Below are positions 6,601 to 11,841 of a stretch of DNA of 14,260 nt, in pieces. This DNA is from Betaproteobacteria bacterium (GTDB taxonomy: Bacteria; Pseudomonadota; Gammaproteobacteria; Burkholderiales; SG8-41): positions 1-14,260 of the forward strand of contig JAQGNC010000507.1 of assembly GCA_028292065.1 (NCBI GenBank), read 5' to 3'. How positions within the stretch are numbered: the stretch's first letter is position 1; the number at the start of each line of letters is the position of its first letter. The position numbers and the translations under genes were made by a program. The notes beneath the pieces were generated by a model. That model saw only the letters and a list, made by a program, of their open reading frames with translations. It was not told where the DNA came from and made no database searches.

Positions 6601-7482
6601 ATGAACAAGTTGCTCGGCATGCTCGCGTTCGTGCGCGTGGTCGAATCGGGCGGCTTCACGAGCGCCGCGCAGCGCCTCGGACTGTCGGTTTCCGCGGTCG
6701 CGAAAAACGTCAGCCGGCTCGAAGCCGAGCTCGGCACCCAGCTCCTCACGAGGACCACCCGGCGGATCACCGTCACCGATTTCGGGCGCGAGTATTACGC
6801 GAGCTGCCGGCGCGTCTTCGGCGAGATCGAGAACGTGGAGACCGCGCTGCGCCAGTCGCAGGACGTGGCTCGCGGCAAGGTGACGCTCCTGTGTCCGATG
6901 TTCTTCGCGCGGATCAACCTTCTGCCGCGCCTGCACGAGTTCTACGCGCAGCACGGGCAAGTCGAAGTCGAAGTGAAGTTCGGCAATCGCTACCACGACA
7001 TGGTCGAAGACGGTATCAACCTCGCGGTGGTCGTCGGGCAGCTTCGCGATTCGCGCTTCACCAGCCGCACGCTCACGCGCAGCCACATGCTGTGCGCCGC
7101 GACGCCCGATTACCTCGAGCGGCACGGCACGCCGCGCACCATCGACGACCTCCTTTCGCACAACTGTCTCGTGAGCCGCTCGGCGCTGTGGCAGTTCAAG
7201 GAGAGCGGCCGCACGGTCGAGCTCGCCGTCAAAGGCAATCTGGTGGTGCGCGAAGGCGATGCGTTGCGCGAGGCGACCCTCCTGGGCTTGGGCATCGCCC
7301 GCACCAACTGGTGGCTGTTGAGGCAGGACCTCGCGGCCGGGACGGTCGCCGAAGTGCTGAAGTCGCACCGGGTGCCCGGCCGCTCGATTTCGGTCGTCTA
7401 CGCCCCGACCCGGTTCCTGCCGAAGAAAATCCGGGTGTTGATCGATTTCCTCGTGGAGATCACGCGCACCAACGGCGGTTGA
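6601..7482 (+). CDS. LysR family transcriptional regulator
   Basis: DNA-binding regulator of 293 residues, standard for the family. The N-terminal winged helix-turn-helix spans roughly residues 1-60: FVRVVESGGFTSAAQRLGLS, then VSAVAKNVSRLEAELGTQLL, then TRTTRRITVTDFG. A LysR substrate-binding domain follows from about residue 88 (GKVTLLCPMFFARINLLPRL) to the end and would sense an unidentified small molecule. LysR genes often regulate a divergent neighbour, but here both flanking genes lie on the same strand, so the target is not evident. The ribosome binding site is weak. A CACAAT at 6566-6571 is a possible -10 box. The start fits the family's conserved beginning MNKLLGMLAFVRVVE. Confidence 0.95.
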   Translation: MNKLLGMLAFVRVVESGGFTSAAQRLGLSVSAVAKNVSRLEAELGTQLLTRTTRRITVTDFGREYYASCRRVFGEIENVETALRQSQDVARGKVTLLCPMFFARINLLPRLHEFYAQHGQVEVEVKFGNRYHDMVEDGINLAVVVGQLRDSRFTSRTLTRSHMLCAATPDYLERHGTPRTIDDLLSHNCLVSRSALWQFKESGRTVELAVKGNLVVREGDALREATLLGLGIARTNWWLLRQDLAAGTVAEVLKSHRVPGRSISVVYAPTRFLPKKIRVLIDFLVEITRTNGG

Positions 7483-7654
7483 CGCAATGCAGCATCGCGC
7501 CGCGTGAGCGACATTTTCGACGTACCGTCCAGCCGGCTCCTGAGAAACCTCACAAACTGTTACAACTGGCGGTGCAACGGAGCGCGCGCTCGATCGTTCA
7601 TAGCTATAGAGCCTCCGACATCAGGGGGCCCGGAACACTACCCTGGAGAGATCA

Positions 7655-8272
7655 ATGAAGACGTCGTTGTTGGCCACTGCCCTGTCCGCCGCTTTCGTCA
7701 TAGCGGCCCCGATCGCATACGCCCAGACCGCCGAGTCCGCGGCGGAGGCGCCTGTCGTCGTCGCCCAGGCCGCCTCGCCGGCCGCCGCGAGCGCCGGTGC
7801 GCCGCGTGAGGCGCGGGACCCGAAGCAGTTCCGCACCCCGAGCGAGCGTGTCGAAGCCCGCCTCGCGTTCGCCCGCACGCAACTGAAGATCACCGATGCG
7901 CAGCAGCCGCAGTGGGACAACTTCGCGAACGTCCTGCGCAAGCACGCACGCGCCATGGACGAGCGATTCCAGCAGCGCCGCGTGCAGTGGGAAGCGGCCC
8001 GCGCGCAAAACGGCGGCCAGAGCGGCGACGCCGCGCGCCTGCAGTCGGCCCAGCCGCCGCGTCCGACCGTGACTGCGATCGAGCGCCTGGAGCGCAGCCA
8101 GCAGCGTCTGGCCGAGCGCTCCGCGCGCCTGAACGAAGTCGTCGCTGCCGCCAAACCGCTCTATGCGGCACTGTCGCCTGAACAGCAGCAGACGGCCGAT
8201 GGTATGCTTGCGCGGCATGGTCAGCACGACCACGGCAAAAACCATCACCGCGGCATGCACCGCGGTGCCTGA
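7655..8272 (+). CDS. Spy/CpxP-like periplasmic LTxxQ protein with His-rich C-terminus
   Basis: Exported protein of 205 residues. The signal peptide is clear, MKTSLLATALSAAFVIAAPI, with probable cleavage at AYA|Q after residue 23. After an Ala/Pro-rich linker to about residue 55, the rest is charged and helical, and it carries two LTxxQ-like motifs: LKITDAQQ (77-84) and LSPEQQQ (173-179). This arrangement belongs to the Spy/CpxP group of periplasmic chaperones or stress sensors. The last 18 residues hold six histidines (H188, H191, H193, H197, H198, H202), suggesting metal binding, which I infer only from composition. GGAGAG lies just ahead of the ATG. Upstream, CACAAACTGTTACAACTG at about 7549-7566 could be a regulator site, but I cannot name the regulator. 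A small ORF follows after 28 bases. Confidence 0.85.
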   Translation: MKTSLLATALSAAFVIAAPIAYAQTAESAAEAPVVVAQAASPAAASAGAPREARDPKQFRTPSERVEARLAFARTQLKITDAQQPQWDNFANVLRKHARAMDERFQQRRVQWEAARAQNGGQSGDAARLQSAQPPRPTVTAIERLERSQQRLAERSARLNEVVAAAKPLYAALSPEQQQTADGMLARHGQHDHGKNHHRGMHRGA

Positions 8273-8300
8273 ACCTAAAAAAAGCTGGGGGGAGGCTTCA

Positions 8301-8432
8301 ATGAAAGACGTCAACGTCTATCCCGCGCCAAGCGGCGGGTGGATTTACGCAGTGTGGATCGCCGCGCGACCGGTGGTCGTCGGCTGGTGCCTGACGCGTG
8401 AAGCCGCCGAGTACCAGGCCGCGGTCGCTTGA
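8301..8432 (+). CDS. Small unrecognised protein, 43 residues
   Basis: The ORF encodes a 43-residue protein starting MKDVNVYPAPSGGWIYAVWI and ending TREAAEYQAAVA. I do not recognise it. It is likely real because a near-perfect GGAGG (8291-8295) sits five bases before the ATG and because it follows the Spy-like gene by 28 bases in the same direction, followed at once by a hairpin at 8451-8482. The pattern V.P...GGW followed by T.EAA..QA faintly recalls small DUF2188-like proteins; that is only a resemblance of spacing. It has no signal peptide and no convincing membrane helix, although the middle is hydrophobic and aromatic. Confidence 0.65.
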   Translation: MKDVNVYPAPSGGWIYAVWIAARPVVVGWCLTREAAEYQAAVA

Positions 8433-8450
8433 GCCTTCGCTGGTGAAGAA

Positions 8451-8482
8451 CACGGAGGGAAACCCTTGGTTTTCCTTCCGTG
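8451..8482. repeat. GGAGGGAAACC hairpin, copy 1 (possible terminator)
   Basis: CACGGAGGGAAACC pairs with GGTTTTCCTTCCGTG across the loop CTT, with one bulged base and one G-T pair. It starts 18 bases after the stop of the 43-residue ORF and would end the Spy-like transcription unit, although no run of T follows. The same core hairpin is found at 9948-9971 and 11746-11773. Confidence 0.75.
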
Positions 8483-8500
8483 ACCTTCCTTCCTGATTAG

Positions 8501-8590
8501 CGTCGTTCCGGACGCGCAATTGCGCGAGTGATCCGGAACCCATTTTGACGTTGGCCATGAAAATGGATTCTGGCCTGCGCCAGAATGACG
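8501..8590 (+). repeat. Three-hairpin dispersed repeat, copy 3 (full length, 90 bp)
   Basis: Begins CGTCGTTCCGGACGCGC and ends with CCAGAATGACG. Three stem-loops are consecutive: GTTCCGGA with TCCGGAAC (enclosing the palindrome GCGCAATTGCGC), CCATTTT with AAAATGG, and ATTCTGG with CCAGAAT around the loop CCTGCG, which is perfect. It is the best-preserved of the three copies and lies in the gap ahead of the CoA-transferase gene. Confidence 0.85.
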
Positions 8591-8624
8591 CCGCGTGCCG
8601 GCGCCTCGCCGCCTCTTGCGGCGA

Positions 8625-8630
8625 TACAAT
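8625..8630 (+). promoter_or_regulatory. Candidate -10 box (TACAAT) for the CoA-transferase gene
   Basis: TACAAT matches the consensus at five of six positions. Transcription would begin near 8637, almost exactly at the ATG of a 16-codon ORF (8638-8688), giving a leader of about 48 bases for the CoA-transferase. No good -35 box is visible. Confidence 0.35.
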
Positions 8631-8637
8631 CGGCCGC

Positions 8638-8688
8638 ATGAATTCCTCCATCACGACGCATCACACCGCGCGCGCCCGCGCTGTATGA
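8638..8688 (+). other. Possible 16-codon leader ORF overlapping the CoA-transferase start
   Basis: ATG at 8638 opens MNSSITTHHTARARAV, ending at a TGA whose first two bases are the last two of the CoA-transferase ATG (ATGA overlap at 8685-8688). The CoA-transferase start itself has no ribosome binding site, so ribosomes finishing this ORF could restart there. The ORF also lacks a Shine-Dalgarno sequence but would sit at the 5' end of a transcript from the TACAAT box. It may equally be chance. Confidence 0.25.
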
Positions 8689-9884
8689 GCGGCCCGCTGG
8701 CGGGCGTGAGTATCCTCGATCTCACCTCGGTCATCCTCGGCCCGTACGCGACACAGATCCTCGGCGACCTCGGCGCCGACGTCGTCAAGATCGAGCCGCC
8801 GGAAGGCGACAACATGCGCCACGGCGCGCCGATGCGCAGCCCCGGCATGGGCCACATCTTTCTTCACCTGAACCGCAACAAGCGCAGCGTCGTGCTCGAC
8901 CTCAAGCAGGCCGCGGGGCGTGAAGCGCTGCTGAAGCTCGCATCGACCGCGGACGTGCTCGTCTACAACGTGCGGCCCCAGGCGATGGCCCGGCTGAAGC
9001 TCAACTACGACGACGTGCGCGCGGTGAACGAGCGCATCATCTACGTCGGCGCGTACGGCTTCAGCCAGGACGGCCCGTACGCGGCGAAGCCTGCTTACGA
9101 CGATCTCATCCAGGGCATGGTCGCGCTGCCGACACTGCTGCAGCGCGCCGGCGCCGACCGCCCGCGCTTCGCGCCCTCGACGATGGCCGACCGCGTGACC
9201 GGGCTCAACACGGTCAACGCGATCACCACTGCGCTCTTCTATCGCGAGCGCACCGGCAAAGGCCAGGCGGTCGAAGTGCCGATGTTCGAAAGCCTCACCC
9301 AATTCGTGCTGAGCGATCACATGGCGGGCAAGACCTTCGAGCCGCCGATCGGTCCGATGGGGTACGCGCGCCTGCTCACGCCGCACCGCAATCCCTACGA
9401 AACCAGTGATGGCTATCTGTGCCTGCTGATGTACAACGACAAGCAGTGGCGCGCGTTCTTCCGCCTGCTCGGCCGCGAAGACATGTTCGAGACCGACGAG
9501 CGCTTCGCGACCCAGACACGGCGTTCCGAGCACATCGCCGAAATCTATGCGTTCGTCGCCGAACAGATCAAGACGCGCACCAGCGCGGAATGGCTCGCGG
9601 CGCTTACCGGCGCCGATATCCCGGTGATGCCGCTGAACACGATCGAGAGCCTGCTCGAAGACGAGCACCTGAAGCAGACGGGATTCTTTTCGGTGACGGA
9701 GCACCCGACCGAAGGGCGCATACGCGGGATGGCGGTACCGAGCCGGTGGTCCGAGTCGAAACCGGATGCCATGCGGCCCGCGCCGAGGCTCGGGGAGCAC
9801 AGCGTCGAGGTGCTGGCTGAGGCGGGGTATACGGAGCAGGAGATAGAGGCAATGCTCGAAGCCCGCGTGACGCGCCAGCCTTAA
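8685..9884 (+). CDS. Family III CoA-transferase (CaiB/BaiF)
   Basis: Enzyme of 399 residues, normal for the family, which moves CoA between carboxylic acids, for example from succinyl-CoA to a substrate acid, or serves as an acyl-CoA racemase. Typical marks are the N-terminus MSGPLAGVSILDLTSVILGP, GDLGADVVKIEPPEGDNMR (27-45), NRNKRSVVLDLK (63-74), and PAYDDLIQG (136-144), in which D139 occupies the catalytic Asp position that forms the mixed anhydride. GYGFSQ/AYGFSQDGPY-type and GKGQAVEVPMFES segments follow, also typical. The start at 8685 is chosen because the family begins there; an in-frame start at 8595 would add an unrelated Arg-rich stretch. It would activate or trade CoA on a small acid. 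Substrate unknown. It is convergent with the second Bug receptor. Confidence 0.95.
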   Translation: MSGPLAGVSILDLTSVILGPYATQILGDLGADVVKIEPPEGDNMRHGAPMRSPGMGHIFLHLNRNKRSVVLDLKQAAGREALLKLASTADVLVYNVRPQAMARLKLNYDDVRAVNERIIYVGAYGFSQDGPYAAKPAYDDLIQGMVALPTLLQRAGADRPRFAPSTMADRVTGLNTVNAITTALFYRERTGKGQAVEVPMFESLTQFVLSDHMAGKTFEPPIGPMGYARLLTPHRNPYETSDGYLCLLMYNDKQWRAFFRLLGREDMFETDERFATQTRRSEHIAEIYAFVAEQIKTRTSAEWLAALTGADIPVMPLNTIESLLEDEHLKQTGFFSVTEHPTEGRIRGMAVPSRWSESKPDAMRPAPRLGEHSVEVLAEAGYTEQEIEAMLEARVTRQP

Positions 9885-10101
9885 AACCACCCCCACCCTA
9901 ACCCTCCCCCTGAAGGTCCCTACGGGACCTCGGGCGGTGAACGACGGGGAGGGAAACCAAGGTTTCCCTCCTTGTACCTCCTTTCCCTCTAAACCCACCA
10001 CCATCCCAACCTTCCCCCTGAGGGGGAAGGAGAGTTTTGCAGGCGCGCTGCGCCTGTAGTCCCCTCCCCCTCAGGGGGAGGGTTAGGGTGGGGGTGGGTT
10101 T
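9885..10101. repeat. C/G-tract composite inverted repeat between convergent genes
   Basis: The whole gap between the CoA-transferase stop and the Bug receptor stop is repeat. The left end (AAACCACCCCCACCCTAACC, then CTCCCCCTGA, 9884-9913) is repeated inverted at the right end (10071-10100). A related degenerate unit, AAACCCACCACCATCCCAAC then CTTCCCCCTGAGGGGGAAGG, stands at 9991-10030. Smaller hairpins lie inside: GGTCCC/GGGACC at 9915-9929 and the GGAGGGAAACC hairpin at 9948-9971. G runs suited to quadruplex formation occur on the plus strand at 10074-10098 and on the minus strand opposite 9890-9910. It probably also insulates the convergent genes. Confidence 0.8.
9948..9971. repeat. GGAGGGAAACC hairpin, copy 2
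   Basis: GGAGGGAAACC pairs perfectly with GGTTTCCCTCC across an AA loop. It lies within the composite repeat between the CoA-transferase and second Bug receptor genes and is the same hairpin as at 8451-8482 and 11746-11773. Confidence 0.8.
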
Positions 10102-10123
10102 CCGGACATCCCATTTCACCGAA

Positions 10124-11092
10124 TCACTGCACCTCTATCCCCGACTCCGCGATGATCTTCCTGTATCGCGGCACCTCGCGCTTCAGCTTCGCGGCGAATT
10201 CCTCCGGTGTGTTCGCGATGATCTCGTTGCCGCGCGAGAGCACGAGGTCCTGAACTTCTTTCGTGTTCAGTATCCGCACCACCTCACGGTGCACGTCGCG
10301 CACGAACCTGTCGGGCGTCCCCGCCGGCGCGAGCAGACCGTGCCAGTTGCCGAACTCGTAACCTTCGACGCCCTGCTCCCGGATCGTCGGCACGTCGGGC
10401 ATCAGGTTCGAGCGCTTTGCGTTGGTCACGCCGAAAACCTTCATGCGGCCGGCTTTCACCTGCGGCGCGACCACCGGCACCGAGAGCAGAGCGACGTCGA
10501 TCTCTCCCGCGATGATCGCCTGCTCGGTCGGCGCGCTGCCTTTGTAGGGAATGTTGTTGAGCTTGATGCCCGCCGCCTGCTTGAGCACTTCGGTCCCGAC
10601 GGCGCCGTTCGCGCCTGCGACACCGATGTTGATCCTGCCGGGGTCCTTGCGCGCGGCCGTCACGAACTCCCTGAAAGTCTGCGGCGTGAAACGCGACGTT
10701 GCGACGAGTGCGGTGCCCGCTGACACCAGCTGCGTGATCGGCGCGAAATCCTTCAGCGGATCGTAAGGCAGCTTCCGGTAAAGACCCGGGTTCATGACGA
10801 GCGTCCCGTTGTTGCCGATGAGCAGCGTGCTGCCGTCGGCCGGGGCTTTCGCCGCCAGCTCGCTCGCGAGGATTCCATTCACGCTTTGCCGGTTGTCGAC
10901 GATCACATTGCGCCGGAGCGCCTCGCTCAGCTTCACCGTGATGAGTCGCGCCGCGAAATCGGAAGGCCCTCCCGCCGCCGAAGGCACGAGCAGCCTTATC
11001 GGCCGCCTCGACGTGTCCTGTGCGAGGGCTGATCCCTGCATCGCGCAGGCCGCAGCGATCAGCACGACGGCCGCTCGAACGAGATCGATCAT
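10124..11092 (-). CDS. Bug/TctC family substrate-binding protein (second)
   Basis: Periplasmic receptor of 322 residues, distinct from the one at 3292-4257. The signal peptide MIDLVRAAVVLIAAACAMQG is followed by cleavage at ALA|QD after residue 24. VPSAAGGPSDFAARL (36-50) is the family ligand loop, with AAGG in place of the usual PGG and D45 conserved. VIVDNR, YRKLPYDPLKDFAPI and NIPYKGSAPTEQAIIAGEID are further family segments. Its start lies 57 bases downstream of the hotdog thioesterase stop on the same strand, so the two are probably cotranscribed. There is no ribosome binding site directly before the ATG; a 13-codon ORF with its own site ends in an ATGA overlap with it (11089-11130). No TctA/TctB partner is present. 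The ligand is unknown, perhaps an acid fed to CoA chemistry given its neighbours. Confidence 0.94.
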   Translation of the reverse strand: MIDLVRAAVVLIAAACAMQGSALAQDTSRRPIRLLVPSAAGGPSDFAARLITVKLSEALRRNVIVDNRQSVNGILASELAAKAPADGSTLLIGNNGTLVMNPGLYRKLPYDPLKDFAPITQLVSAGTALVATSRFTPQTFREFVTAARKDPGRINIGVAGANGAVGTEVLKQAAGIKLNNIPYKGSAPTEQAIIAGEIDVALLSVPVVAPQVKAGRMKVFGVTNAKRSNLMPDVPTIREQGVEGYEFGNWHGLLAPAGTPDRFVRDVHREVVRILNTKEVQDLVLSRGNEIIANTPEEFAAKLKREVPRYRKIIAESGIEVQ

Positions 11093-11130
11093 CGGACGAC
11101 GTCTTGCGGCGATTGCGCAGGCCGTGTCAT
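11089..11130 (-). other. Possible 13-codon leader ORF coupled to the second Bug receptor
   Basis: The ATG complementary to 11128-11130 opens MTRPAQSPQDVVR and ends in a TGA overlapping the receptor's ATG (ATGA). AAAGGG lies about five bases before this ATG, whereas the receptor ATG has none. This suggests translation enters at the small ORF and restarts at the receptor. A sequencing frameshift in a longer N-terminus is the alternative. Confidence 0.35.
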
Positions 11131-11149
11131 GGCACCCTTTGTGTCGGTT

Positions 11150-11614
11150 CTATTCCTCGGCGGCCGACGCGGGAACCGCAATCTGCGTCTGCGTCACGAT
11201 CGCCACCATGCGGCCGTCGGCGTTCCTGATGGTGGTCTGCCAGACCGACGTGGTGCGCCCGATGTGCAGCGGCGTGCTGACCGCGGTCAGCACCGGCCCG
11301 ACGCCCGCCGCGAAGAAATTGGTCTTCGACTCGATCGTGCCGCCGCGGTAGTTCGGCGGGCGATTCGCGACCGCGCCGACGGCGCCGAGCGCATCGGCGA
11401 AAGACATGATCGCACCGCCGTTCACGCGTCCGTTCGCGTTCAGATGCATCGGAGTGATCGCCATCTCGCCGGTCACCTTTTTGCGCGTGAGCGAGGTCAC
11501 GCGTATCCCGAGCGCCTGCGGCATGCCGCCTTTGAGGACCGGATTCGTCTGCGTGGACACGTTCTCTGCCGCCGGCTGAAGCCGTTTTTTTCTCACGCTC
11601 TTCTTCTTCGCCAT
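11150..11614 (-). CDS. PaaI-like hotdog-fold thioesterase
   Basis: Cytoplasmic protein of 154 residues with the hotdog fold; PaaI-type relatives hydrolyse acyl- or phenylacetyl-CoA thioesters. The core NANGRVNGGAIMSFADALG (59-77) aligns with the family's HGG..MS.AD motif, but the usual His is N65. D74 stands in the conserved acidic position. A second conserved block, TIESKTNFFAAGVGPVLTAV (93-112) and LHIGRTTSVWQTTI, is typical. The N-terminus is strongly basic (AKKKSVRKKR), beyond the usual domain. The start at 11614 is chosen over a TTG at 11638 because AAAGGG precedes it by about six bases. It leads the unit with the second Bug receptor. Whether the Asn change lowers or alters activity is not known from sequence. 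Confidence 0.88.
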   Translation of the reverse strand: MAKKKSVRKKRLQPAAENVSTQTNPVLKGGMPQALGIRVTSLTRKKVTGEMAITPMHLNANGRVNGGAIMSFADALGAVGAVANRPPNYRGGTIESKTNFFAAGVGPVLTAVSTPLHIGRTTSVWQTTIRNADGRMVAIVTQTQIAVPASAAEE

Positions 11615-11745
11615 GCGCGCCCTTTCTGCAGCAGGCAATGCTGCGCTTTCAAAGGTCCTGGTCAGTGAGAAGGCCCCGATGGGGGTGGGTGTGTATTTGT
11701 TCAGGGCCGCTTAAGCGAGCGCAAGCGAGCCGAAGGAAAGGAGGC

Positions 11746-11773
11746 GCGGAGGGAAACCTTGGTTTCCTTCCGC
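11746..11773. repeat. GGAGGGAAACC hairpin, copy 3
   Basis: GCGGAGGGAAACC pairs with GGTTTCCTTCCGC across a TT loop, 13 base pairs including one G-T pair. It lies in the gap between the phosphorylase stop and the hotdog thioesterase start, which holds no gene, and repeats the hairpins at 8451-8482 and 9948-9971. Confidence 0.8.
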
Positions 11774-11806
11774 ATCGTTGACCGGCCGCACGCGGCGGTC
11801 GCCGCT

Positions 11807-11841
11807 GAAGCGCACTTGCGCAATCAGCGCAAGTAAGCTTC
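11807..11841 (-). terminator. Hairpin spanning the phosphorylase stop codon
   Basis: On the minus strand ACTTGCGC pairs perfectly with GCGCAAGT around the loop TGATT, and an outer GAAGC/GCTTC pair extends the stem across a two-base internal loop. The TGA in the loop is the stop codon of the phosphorylase gene. It could help end transcription or protect the message end, but no T run follows, so a standard intrinsic terminator is not shown. Confidence 0.4.

Noticed and set aside
5564..7368. Two long minus-strand frames across the hydrolase and LysR genes.
   Set aside because: Antisense to genes with clear motifs, and their translations show no domain.
8661..10004. Minus-strand open frame of 447 codons across the CoA-transferase gene.
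   Set aside because: Antisense to a fully supported enzyme gene, with Arg/His-rich composition and no motif. It also runs into repeat sequence.
4274..10101. Insertion sequences in the repeat-rich gaps.
   Set aside because: All gaps are under 300 bases, none encodes a transposase fragment, and I see no target-site duplication that I can define with confidence.
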